A DNA stretch of 8,398 nt from Archaeoglobaceae archaeon. GTDB taxonomy: Archaea > Halobacteriota > Archaeoglobi > Archaeoglobales > Archaeoglobaceae. This document shows positions 1 through 6,646 of this stretch, piece after piece. The stretch's first letter is position 1. Each line of letters opens with the position of its first letter. The translations under genes and the position numbers were made by a program. The notes under the pieces are model-generated. The model saw only the letters and a program-made list of their open reading frames with translations, did no database searches and was not told the DNA's origin. The stretch spans positions 1-8,398 of the forward strand of contig JANXDV010000047.1 of NCBI GenBank assembly GCA_025058955.1, read 5' to 3'.

Positions 1-1111
1 TACCTTTAGCTTTTCTCTCCTCTGGAGTTTCAATTCCATGATCAACCGCGTTTCTCAGTAAATGCATAATAGGATCGCTCATTTCGTCAAGCACACTTCT
101 ATCGAGCTCAGTGTCGAGTCCTTCCATGACAAACTCGATCTTCTTTCCAAATTTCCTTGCAAGATCCCTAACCATTCTCGGAAACTTGTTGAAAACCCTC
201 TCGACTTTAACCATCCTTACCTTCATCACTTCATCCTGCAGACTTGTGATTGACTTCTCCATTATGTTAATAGCCTCGCTAAGCTCTGGAATCTCGTATT
301 TTCCAGAGATCTGCAAAAGTCTGCCTTTTATTATAACGAGCTCACCGATCAAGTTCATTATAGAGTCGAGAACTTTTACATCAACTCTAACGCTTTCGCT
401 TTTCTTGTTCTGAAGTGTTAAGCTTTTTTCCCCTTCTTTCTCTTTCTTTTCTTCCTCTTTTTTGTTTAAAATCTCATTAATCGAATATTTTTCAATTTCA
501 GCAATACCACTTAAAACCTCGTCAACTTTTTTAGGATCTCCATTCGCAAAAATCACAAAATAATCGCAACCTTCCTCAATTTTGTTTTCTTCAGGCTCAG
601 TAGCCTTTAATTCACAAACTCCACGTAAAGCTTCGAGAATTAGCAATCCTCTTACCCCCTTCATCGCACAATCTTCGCATATTTTCACCTCTATTTTCAA
701 GTTTGCATCCTTGGGATCTCTATTAGCCTTGGAGCCTTCTTTAATAATCTCCTTATCTTCAAATAGCTCGATTCTTTCATAGATCTCATTGCACTCAAGC
801 TCGTCGATATCTTCTGCTTCAATTTTGTTTAAGATCTCAGAAATTCGGTCTGAACTTAAAAGTAGAAGATCAACGATCTCTTCACTTATCTCTTTCCCTT
901 TGAGATTGCCCAAAAAGCTTTCAAGTTTATGACATAAACTTTCAAGGTTCTTGTATCCCATGAATCCTGCCATGCCTTTAATCGTGTGCATCGCCCTGAA
1001 GATCTCATCTATCGCCTCTTTTTCTCCCTTCTCGAGTCTTAAAAAGCTTTGATTCATCGATTCCACATATTCTCTTGCCTCTTGTAGAAAATCGGATTTA
1101 TAGTTATTCAC
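1..1111 (-). CDS. cheA: Chemotaxis histidine kinase CheA, 3' end beyond the window
   Basis: CheA is the cytoplasmic kinase that takes the receptor/CheW signal, autophosphorylates on a P1 histidine and passes the phosphate to CheY and CheB. I translated the frame by hand and it stays open for 370 codons. It shows P1 with the HTIKG motif (phospho-acceptor His42), a P2-like response-regulator-binding domain at about 137-210, a Lys/Glu-rich linker at about 218-235, the P3 dimerisation helices from about 241, and the start of the P4 ATPase with the N-box HLLRNAVDHG (Asn354). The rest of P4 and the CheW-binding P5 lie beyond base 1. The start is GTG at 1109-1111, because a GAGGTGAT ribosome site sits 5 bases upstream and the protein then begins just before P1. 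It overlaps the cheB stop by 8 bases. P2 carries four cysteines, two as CEDC. Identity is secure; the exact start is slightly less so. Confidence 0.95.
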   Translation of the reverse strand, partial: MNNYKSDFLQEAREYVESMNQSFLRLEKGEKEAIDEIFRAMHTIKGMAGFMGYKNLESLCHKLESFLGNLKGKEISEEIVDLLLLSSDRISEILNKIEAEDIDELECNEIYERIELFEDKEIIKEGSKANRDPKDANLKIEVKICEDCAMKGVRGLLILEALRGVCELKATEPEENKIEEGCDYFVIFANGDPKKVDEVLSGIAEIEKYSINEILNKKEEEKKEKEGEKSLTLQNKKSESVRVDVKVLDSIMNLIGELVIIKGRLLQISGKYEIPELSEAINIMEKSITSLQDEVMKVRMVKVERVFNKFPRMVRDLARKFGKKIEFVMEGLDTELDRSVLDEMSDPIMHLLRNAVDHGIETPEERKAKG

Positions 1112-2135
1112 TTCCCATCACCTCGACGAAATTGGCTATCTCTTCGGCGATCTCGAATATTGGTTTAATGCTGTCAACCGCTCCAAGCTCAATTACTGCT
1201 TTTGGCATTCCAAAGACAACACAAGTGTCCTCACTGCATGCTATTACTTTTCCACCAAGATCATGGATCCTCTTCATCCCTCTTGCCCCATCCTCTCCCA
1301 TTCCCGTAAGCACAACTCCTACAACGTTTCCACCGTAAACCTCCGCTAAAGACTCAGCGGTCACATCTACAGAAGGTTTCACATTGTTCACAGGATTACC
1401 GTCAAATATTTTTATTCTAACAACATTCAGGGCTTTTCTGATCTTCATGTGTTTTCCCCCTGGAGCAATGTATGCAACACCATTGGAAATCCTTTCATTG
1501 TCTTCCGCCTCCTTTACTTCAATCTCTGAGATCTCGTTGAGTCTTTCAGCGAGCTGTTTTGTGAAGTTAGGTGGCATGTGCTGGACTACCAAAACTGGAG
1601 CGGGGAAATCAGATGGTAGTCTTGGGATTACTTGCTCTAATGCAGAAGGACCACCAGTAGAGGAACCAATTAGAACGCAAAGCTCTTTTTTTACGTTCCA
1701 ATTTCTCCTAACGATTTCTCCTCTAATCTTTCTTAGATTTTGAAGTCTTATTACGCTTGGGTTAACATTTGAAGCGATCTTTACTTTTCTAACGATTTCT
1801 TCTGCGATTTCTTCAATTCCCCCACTTGGTTTAGCAATGAAATCAACAGCACCGAGTCGAAGAGCTTCAATCGTCTCTTTAGCTCCTTCATAGGTCAAAG
1901 AACTAAGCATAACCACTGGTCTTGGTTTCTCCTTCATTATTATCTCTAAAAACTTAAGTCCATCGAGTTTTGGCATGTTGACATCGAGAGTTATCACATC
2001 TGGATTTATTTTTGCGACTTTCTCAATTGCATCTTCGCCATCTCTTGCAGTAAAAACTTCAAATCCCGCCCCTCTAAGTATCTCTGAAACTCTAAGCCTT
2101 ACAAGTGCGGAATCATCAACAACAAGCACCTTCAT
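1104..2135 (-). CDS. cheB: Chemotaxis response regulator protein-glutamate methylesterase CheB
   Basis: CheB removes methyl groups from (and deamidates) glutamate sites on chemotaxis receptors and is switched on by phosphorylation from CheA. The 343-residue protein has the normal two-domain build and length. The N-terminal receiver (1-105) has the acidic pair Asp7/Asp8, phospho-acceptor Asp51 in LDVNMP and Lys102 in AKP. A linker runs to about 150, followed by the esterase domain with the catalytic triad Ser159 (IGSSTGG), His186 (QHMPP) and Asp282 (GMGEDGA). All active-site residues are present, so the enzyme should work. Its ATG overlaps the cheY stop by 4 bases (ATGA) and no strong ribosome site precedes it, so translation is probably coupled to cheY. 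The partner methyltransferase CheR is not in the window and may lie beyond cheA. Confidence 0.97.
   Translation of the reverse strand: MKVLVVDDSALVRLRVSEILRGAGFEVFTARDGEDAIEKVAKINPDVITLDVNMPKLDGLKFLEIIMKEKPRPVVMLSSLTYEGAKETIEALRLGAVDFIAKPSGGIEEIAEEIVRKVKIASNVNPSVIRLQNLRKIRGEIVRRNWNVKKELCVLIGSSTGGPSALEQVIPRLPSDFPAPVLVVQHMPPNFTKQLAERLNEISEIEVKEAEDNERISNGVAYIAPGGKHMKIRKALNVVRIKIFDGNPVNNVKPSVDVTAESLAEVYGGNVVGVVLTGMGEDGARGMKRIHDLGGKVIACSEDTCVVFGMPKAVIELGAVDSIKPIFEIAEEIANFVEVMGSE
1117..1124 (-). promoter_or_regulatory. Ribosome binding site of cheA
   Basis: The minus strand reads GAGGTGAT, a long match to the complement of the archaeal 16S 3' end, 5 bases before the GTG start at 1111. It lies inside the last codons of cheB and decides the GTG start over the internal ATG at codon 19. 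Confidence 0.75.
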
Positions 2136-2494
2136 ACTTTTGCAACCTTTCTAAGCTCTTCAACGACCTTCGGAGCTTGGAAAGGTTTTACAATGTATCC
2201 TTTTGCTCCAAGTTTTATAGCCATCTTTACCATCTGCTCCTGTCCAACCGCGGTGCACATGACAACTTTTGCATTTGGATCAAGCTTCTTTATTTCCTTT
2301 AAAGCATCTATTCCGTTCATTTCTGGCATTACGATATCCATTGTTACAATATCTGGCTTTAATTCCTTGTAGAGCTCAATAGCCTGCTTTCCATTCTCCG
2401 CTTCTCCCGCTATGTCAAAACCAGCAGAGAACAGAATATTTTTCAAAAGTTTTCGCATGAATGCGGTATCATCTACGATGAGAACTTTAACCAC
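2132..2494 (-). CDS. cheY: Chemotaxis response regulator CheY
   Basis: CheY is a single-domain receiver phosphorylated by CheA. In archaea phospho-CheY acts on the archaellum switch through CheF. With the GTG start chosen here the protein is 120 residues, the usual CheY size. It shows Asp8/Asp9, phospho-acceptor Asp53 (TMDIVMP), Thr81, Tyr100 and Lys103 (VKPF), the complete set for phosphorylation and switching. The same frame stays open for 13 more codons upstream to 2533, but those codons overlap the cheF end and encode nothing receiver-like. A GGAGGTG ribosome site lies 6 bases before the GTG at 2492-2494, which then gives the typical beginning MVKVLIVDD. The start overlaps the cheF stop by 8 bases and the stop overlaps cheB by 4 bases. 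Confidence 0.95.
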   Translation of the reverse strand: MVKVLIVDDTAFMRKLLKNILFSAGFDIAGEAENGKQAIELYKELKPDIVTMDIVMPEMNGIDALKEIKKLDPNAKVVMCTAVGQEQMVKMAIKLGAKGYIVKPFQAPKVVEELRKVAKV

Positions 2495-3296
2495 CCTTAC
2501 CACCTCCCAAATTCTTAGCGCTTTCACTAACAATTACAACCCCCTTCGGAGTTAGCTCAATCTCCTTCCGAATTTTAACAACCTTGGCAATTCCAAGGTT
2601 AACGAATTTGTCGTAGATCTTGTTAAGTTCTTCAGTTGAGATTCCCAGAACAGACTCTATGCTCGAAGAATCAAGTCCAGTATAAACCATTGTCAAGATC
2701 TGCTCCTCAATCTCAGATAACTTCTCTTTTGGCTTTTGCTGTTCAAGGATCCTTCGCAAATAGTCCATTAAAAGTTCCAAAGTAGTTTCAGGACAGAGAA
2801 TAAAGCTTGTTAAAACCTCTTTACCCTCCATATGAGTTAAAGCCAGGACTACTCTTGGTTTATCGCCAACTGTGCGTGTATCTTTGTTTACAGAACCAAT
2901 AGCATTTAAAGGAACTCTTATCTGTCTTTCTGGAGACAAAAACCATACCGCAGATTCCGTTATGCTAAAATAACCCTTTTCCCACTTAGAATTTGCAACT
3001 AAAACACCTCCCCGAAGAGCAGGAGAAAGAAAATAGACCGCAAACTTGTCGGATTTGATGTTAAAAGCTAAAAATCTAAAAACATGCCTTTGTTTATCAC
3101 CAAAATTAAAATAGTAATCTCTTTCCCTTCTTATTCTTATGCACTCTTTCTGGGAGTGTTGAACGATCTCCAGATCTACAATTTCTTTAAACTCGATCTT
3201 ACTTTTTTCCCATAATATAGCCTTATCCGTTATCAAAACTTCCACCTTTTTCCACTCCTTATCAAAAAATTCTGCAATCAGTCTCGTTTCTGGCAT
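2487..3296 (-). CDS. cheF: Archaeal chemotaxis adaptor CheF (taxis protein linking CheY to the archaellum)
   Basis: CheF is found only in archaea and couples phospho-CheY to the archaellum motor-switch proteins. The 269-residue sequence fits the family in length, and its place between cheW and cheY agrees. I see two similar beta-rich stretches, about 17-48 and 105-137, each running as hydrophobic-x-hydrophobic-x-I-T-x-x-A-hydrophobic-x-W or F and followed by an I/V-rich strand, so this part may be an internal duplication. Residues about 190-258 look like a winged helix-turn-helix, with the SIESVLGISTEELNKIY helices and an ELTPKG wing. There are no membrane segments. The C-terminus is Gly-rich (LGGGKGG). 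The ATG at 3294-3296 is one base after the cheW stop, with only a weak GGAG about 13 bases upstream, so translation is probably coupled to cheW. Confidence 0.9.
   Translation of the reverse strand: MPETRLIAEFFDKEWKKVEVLITDKAILWEKSKIEFKEIVDLEIVQHSQKECIRIRRERDYYFNFGDKQRHVFRFLAFNIKSDKFAVYFLSPALRGGVLVANSKWEKGYFSITESAVWFLSPERQIRVPLNAIGSVNKDTRTVGDKPRVVLALTHMEGKEVLTSFILCPETTLELLMDYLRRILEQQKPKEKLSEIEEQILTMVYTGLDSSSIESVLGISTEELNKIYDKFVNLGIAKVVKIRKEIELTPKGVVIVSESAKNLGGGKGG
2501..2507 (-). promoter_or_regulatory. Ribosome binding site of cheY
   Basis: The minus strand reads GGAGGTG, 6 bases before the GTG at 2494 and within the last codons of cheF. Its position favours the 120-residue CheY over a longer form starting near 2533. 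Confidence 0.75.
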
Positions 3297-3297
3297 A

Positions 3298-3759
3298 CTA
3301 TCTGATCTTCTCCACTTCTCCCTCGTTCAGCACTTTGTTCAAGTCAATGAGGATCAGCAAACCATCTGGTAGCTTTCCAACACCTTTAAGGAATTTTGCA
3401 GATTCTCTTGATGTAATTATACTTGGCAATGACTCAATATCCTTTTGTGGAAGGTATTTCACCTCATTAACCGTATCGACCATCATCCCAATAACCGCAT
3501 TGTTGTATTCCACTACGATTATTCTTGTATCGTTGTCTATTGGTTTTGGAACCATTCCAAAGCGTTTTCTGAGATTTACTATTGTTGTGATCTGTCCACG
3601 TAGATTTATAACACCTTCAACGAAATCTGGAGCATTAGGAATTTTGGTGATCTGCGAGGGGCGAATGATCTCTCTAACTTGGGAAATGTCAACCCCATAA
3701 CGCTCTTCACCAAGTCTGAATACGATAACCTGAACAGTTTCGCCCTTCATTGCTTGCAT
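3298..3759 (-). CDS. cheW: Chemotaxis coupling protein CheW
   Basis: CheW is the SH3-like scaffold that joins receptor tips to the CheA P5 domain in the cytoplasmic signalling array. The 153-residue protein is a single CheW domain from about residue 8 to 145. It shows the family signature GVINLRGQI (49-57, with the conserved Arg54), an earlier EERYGVDISQVREII stretch, and the closing LPDGLLILIDLNKVL strand. The start is the ATG at 3757-3759, because GAGGTGA sits 4 bases upstream. It overlaps the hemerythrin end by 13 bases. Alternatives are the ATG at 3748-3750, which makes a 4-base ATGA overlap, and a TTG at 3774 without a good ribosome site. Function is secure, and the start is uncertain by a few codons. 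Confidence 0.95.
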   Translation of the reverse strand: MQAMKGETVQVIVFRLGEERYGVDISQVREIIRPSQITKIPNAPDFVEGVINLRGQITTIVNLRKRFGMVPKPIDNDTRIIVVEYNNAVIGMMVDTVNEVKYLPQKDIESLPSIITSRESAKFLKGVGKLPDGLLILIDLNKVLNEGEVEKIR

Positions 3760-4148
3760 AAGCTCACCTCGCAAACGAATTTGCCCAGATTTTTATCGGA
3801 ATCAAGAATATGTTCTAAAAGCCAGTTCCGTAGGAAATTCATGAGCTCCACAGCGGTTAGATTGCCTTTCATGTAATTTTCGTAAAAATTCTTTGCAGAT
3901 TCGATGAATTTTTCGTGCTCCTTTTTGTGAGAAGTGGAGTTTGGATAATTGTAGAGTGTCATATACTTCTCTTCAGTTGCAAAGTGGACTTTAGCGTAAT
4001 TCATCATTTCCTCAATGGTCTTACCAATTACAATTCTTCCCTGCCCTTTTTTCATTTCTGAGATCAAAGAACCAAGCATTTCAACGAGTTTCTTGTGTTG
4101 TGAGTCTATTTCCTGAACACCAACACTAAAGCTATCGTCCCATTTCAT
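3747..4148 (-). CDS. Bacteriohemerythrin (non-heme diiron, O2-binding protein)
   Basis: This is a single-domain hemerythrin: a four-helix bundle holding two irons that bind oxygen reversibly. From the start chosen here (133 residues) all seven ligands of the family are visible with normal spacing: His18 (DSQHKKL), His55 and Glu59 (VHFATEE), His74 and His78 (HKKEH), and His113 and Asp118 (HILDSD). The beginning MKWDDSFSVGV is typical. The start is the ATG at 4146-4148, with GGTGAT 4 bases upstream; the TTG at 4160 is less likely. There is no signal or membrane segment, so it is cytoplasmic. It lies 15 bases after the receptor stop and overlaps cheW, so it is almost certainly co-transcribed with them. 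Oxygen or redox sensing for taxis is plausible, and oxygen storage, scavenging or iron handling are alternatives. The family call is firm; the role is inferred. Confidence 0.93.
   Translation of the reverse strand: MKWDDSFSVGVQEIDSQHKKLVEMLGSLISEMKKGQGRIVIGKTIEEMMNYAKVHFATEEKYMTLYNYPNSTSHKKEHEKFIESAKNFYENYMKGNLTAVELMNFLRNWLLEHILDSDKNLGKFVCEVSLCKQ
3764..3770 (-). promoter_or_regulatory. Ribosome binding site of cheW
   Basis: The minus strand reads GAGGTGA 4 bases before the ATG at 3759, inside the end of the hemerythrin gene. The next ATG (3750) would lie 13 bases away, so this site favours 3759. Confidence 0.65.
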
Positions 4149-4152
4149 TGTT

Positions 4153-4158
4153 ATCACC
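4153..4158 (-). promoter_or_regulatory. Ribosome binding site of the hemerythrin gene
   Basis: The minus strand reads GGTGAT 4 bases before the ATG at 4148, in the 15-base gap after the receptor gene. It gives the hemerythrin its own initiation site and decides against the upstream TTG. Confidence 0.65.
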
Positions 4159-4163
4159 AAAAA

Positions 4164-6551
4164 TTAAATTTTGAAATTCTCAGCGATCGCCTTCAGAGTC
4201 TCATTTGCAATTCCGTTTATCTTTTCGAGGCTCATGCTAACCTGTTGAACTGCAGCAGTTTGCTCTTCAATCGCTGCAGAAGTTTCTTCACTGCTCGCTG
4301 CATTCTCCTCTGCTGTAGAAGCAACCTCTTCAAAGCTCTTTGCAATCTGTTCGATCTTATCAACCCCTTCTTTAGCCTTTACTGCAATCGAATTGATCAT
4401 CTCGCTAATCGCATTGATGAACTCTGCTATCTCTCTCGCTTTGCTTAATGCAATTCCTATCTCTTTGCTTCCCACTTCAGAGTCAGAGCGGACTTTTAAG
4501 ATCGCATCAATCACCTTTCTTGTCTCGTCTTGGACATTTCTAACGATCTCGGCAATCTCTTCAGTGCTCTTTCTACTCTCTTCTGCAAGCTTTCTAACTT
4601 CATCAGCAACAACTGCAAATCCTCTTCCATGCTCTCCCGCTCTTGCAGCTTCGATTGCAGCATTTAAAGCAAGTAAATTCGTTTGATCTGCAATAGATTT
4701 GATCCTCTCAGTTACCTTGCCAATGTTCCTAACCGCAAGCTCAAGAGTTTCAACGATCTTTGCGGTCTTCTCGATCTCTGAAACGATCGTTGAGAGCTTT
4801 TCGAGACTTTTCTGCCCAGTTGTGCTTGCTTCATTAGCACTCCCTACAGCCTTTTCCGCCTTCTTTGTCGCCTCATTTGCAATTTTGTTAAGCTCTTTGA
4901 ACAACTGCTCTGCGGATTTAACATCCGCAAGCGAAGAATTTGCCAATCGAGATAGATTTTCGCTTCCAGTTGAGATCTGCTGTGAAGCACTGCTTATTTG
5001 CTCCATTCCAGCGTTTAACTGATTAACCGCTTCACTCGACTCCTTCAGCAATCTTGTAGTTTCATTCATTCCCTCATAAACACTTTTTACAATCTGCTGT
5101 AACCTATCCGCAAACTCGTTGAATGCATTGAAAGTCTCACCAAACTCATCATCTCTAAGCTTTTGTAGTCTTACCCCGATCTCTCCATTGTAAAGCTTTT
5201 TAATTCCATTACTCAAAGAAGCGAGACACTTGCCTGTGTAAGCAAGCATTTCCTCAATCTCTTTCTCCTTTTGCTTAAGCTCTGTTAGATCTTCGAGTGT
5301 TTCGACAACACCAATAAGTTTTCCTCCCACAAAAACTGGTGTAGCGGTAATTTTGATGTATGCTTCCTTATTATTCCTCGGAAAATTGATTTGTGTTTCA
5401 GCAATGTATGCATTTTCGAGAATCTTTGATTTAGCAATCGTCTTATAGAATTTCTCAGCATCTTTAGGATTTTCAAGGACTAAATCCGCTAATACTGGAC
5501 GCTTCTCCTTGTAGAATGCTGTCCAAGCCTTATCTGTGCCGATGAGCTCCTCAGCCTTAACTCCTGTGAGCTCTTCACAAGCTCTATTCCAGTAAACGAT
5601 CTTATGCTGTGGATCCATGAAAAACGTTGCAACTGGAAGTCTGTCTATGCTCTCCTTCAACTCCTCCTCCTTTTCCTTAATCAACTTTATATCGTTGAAA
5701 ACTTCGATATATCCACTGAATTTACCTTCAACGAGCACTGGATAGATCGATGCGGAGACGAAGATTTCTTCTCCCGTCGCAGATATTAATCTTAATTCGA
5801 TATTTTCAACTTTTTCTTTCTTCTTTATCGCCTCTAAAAGCTTTTTAGCTGAATCTTTGTATCTTTCATGGACTTTAGCAATATCGCTCGGCTTCTTTCC
5901 TATTATTTCTTCTATACTTTCTACTCCAGCAAGCTTCGTTATATTGTAATTGGCATACTTCACAAGACCATCTTCGCCTACGAATATAACATAGCCTGGC
6001 ATCGCTTTTATGATCTCTTTAACCATTTCGTAAGCTTTCTTTGCCTCCTCTTCGCGTCTCTTTAGTTCCCTTATGTCCATGTAATATCCAACCAACCCCG
6101 AGATCTCTCCGTTAAAGTAAACTGGAGAAAAGGACATAATAGTGTGCATATCTCCAATGTTCGTTTTCATCGTCAATTCTTTTCCCTCGACTTTGATCCC
6201 TTTCTCCAGTGCGATCTCCGCAAAAGCTTTCTTTCCTCCCCCCAATCCAAGCTCAGTGGGGGTTTTTCCTATGATCTCCTCCAATTTTACTCCATAGAAC
6301 TCTGCAGAATTTAAATTAGCATATTCGATCTTCCCTTCTCTGTTTAGGTAGAAGAAGAACAGTGGTTTGGGTATTTGCTTTATTAGCTCAAAAGTAAACC
6401 TCTTCATCTTTTCAAGCTCTTTTTCTTTTTCTTCAAGCATTTTTCTGAGCTTCGCTACTTCTCCATCTCCGCTGGATTCGAGAATTGCTTTAAATCTTCT
6501 AAGGAACTCTTCATTTCCAAAAAGACTCATAATCTTCTGTAGATCATCCAT
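4164..6551 (-). CDS. Soluble methyl-accepting chemotaxis protein with three PAS domains
   Basis: This 795-residue receptor has no hydrophobic stretch long enough for a membrane helix, so it should sit in a cytoplasmic array. An N-terminal coiled coil (about 30-50) leads into three PAS/PAC units at about 51-163, 170-290 and 295-425, joined by charged helices. A HAMP-like segment follows (about 436-490), then the methyl-accepting hairpin (about 493-795). Its tip is the near-invariant IADQTNLLALNAAIEAAR stretch plus GEHGRGFAVVADEVRKLAE (619-656). Each arm beyond the tip is about 22 heptads long, which suggests the 44H class. EE-rich pairs near 740-765 (EEVAS, EENAA, EETSA) are likely methylation sites. 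There is no C-terminal CheR/CheB tether pentapeptide. The ATG at 6551 follows GGTGGT by 3 bases. It is the first gene of the chemotaxis cluster. The ligand is unknown; PAS domains suggest an internal redox, gas or small-molecule cue. Confidence 0.95.
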   Translation of the reverse strand: MDDLQKIMSLFGNEEFLRRFKAILESSGDGEVAKLRKMLEEKEKELEKMKRFTFELIKQIPKPLFFFYLNREGKIEYANLNSAEFYGVKLEEIIGKTPTELGLGGGKKAFAEIALEKGIKVEGKELTMKTNIGDMHTIMSFSPVYFNGEISGLVGYYMDIRELKRREEEAKKAYEMVKEIIKAMPGYVIFVGEDGLVKYANYNITKLAGVESIEEIIGKKPSDIAKVHERYKDSAKKLLEAIKKKEKVENIELRLISATGEEIFVSASIYPVLVEGKFSGYIEVFNDIKLIKEKEEELKESIDRLPVATFFMDPQHKIVYWNRACEELTGVKAEELIGTDKAWTAFYKEKRPVLADLVLENPKDAEKFYKTIAKSKILENAYIAETQINFPRNNKEAYIKITATPVFVGGKLIGVVETLEDLTELKQKEKEIEEMLAYTGKCLASLSNGIKKLYNGEIGVRLQKLRDDEFGETFNAFNEFADRLQQIVKSVYEGMNETTRLLKESSEAVNQLNAGMEQISSASQQISTGSENLSRLANSSLADVKSAEQLFKELNKIANEATKKAEKAVGSANEASTTGQKSLEKLSTIVSEIEKTAKIVETLELAVRNIGKVTERIKSIADQTNLLALNAAIEAARAGEHGRGFAVVADEVRKLAEESRKSTEEIAEIVRNVQDETRKVIDAILKVRSDSEVGSKEIGIALSKAREIAEFINAISEMINSIAVKAKEGVDKIEQIAKSFEEVASTAEENAASSEETSAAIEEQTAAVQQVSMSLEKINGIANETLKAIAENFKI

Positions 6552-6646
6552 AGCACCACCACATTCAGCTTAAGAACATAAAAAATAAAATTTTCTTTGT
6601 AAACTTTAATTCTTTTAATGTAAGTGCAATTTAGAAATTACCCAAA
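6552..6646 (-). promoter_or_regulatory. AT-rich intergenic region, probable promoter of the chemotaxis operon
   Basis: This is the only sizeable non-coding gap in the window and it precedes the first chemotaxis gene. On the minus strand it holds GAAAA followed by TTTTATTT (about 6583-6595), which could be a BRE/TATA pair. Its centre is about 35 bases before the ATG, which would leave a short leader of roughly 10 bases carrying the GGTGGT ribosome site (6555-6560). The same T-rich run could instead be the terminator of thiL. No hairpin or clear operator repeat is visible. Placing the promoter here rests mainly on position. Confidence 0.4.

Noticed and set aside
111..413. 100-residue open frame on the plus strand
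   Set aside because: It lies antisense to the intact, recognisable cheA frame, is rich in Ser/Phe/Leu/Ile as expected from reversed Lys/Glu-rich coding, and has no family resemblance.
418..460. Lys/Glu-rich low-complexity stretch in cheA, considered as a possible repeat or frameshift
   Set aside because: The frame is continuous through it and the position matches the flexible linker between P2 and P3 of CheA.
2495..2533. Thirteen extra N-terminal codons for cheY
   Set aside because: They overlap cheF coding sequence and resemble nothing in receivers; the ribosome site at 2501-2507 points to the GTG at 2494.
4393..5022. Two open frames of about 100 residues on the plus strand with hydrophobic, membrane-like composition
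   Set aside because: They mirror the Ala/Glu/Ser-rich coiled coil of the receptor hairpin on the other strand; the apparent hydrophobicity is an artefact of that composition.
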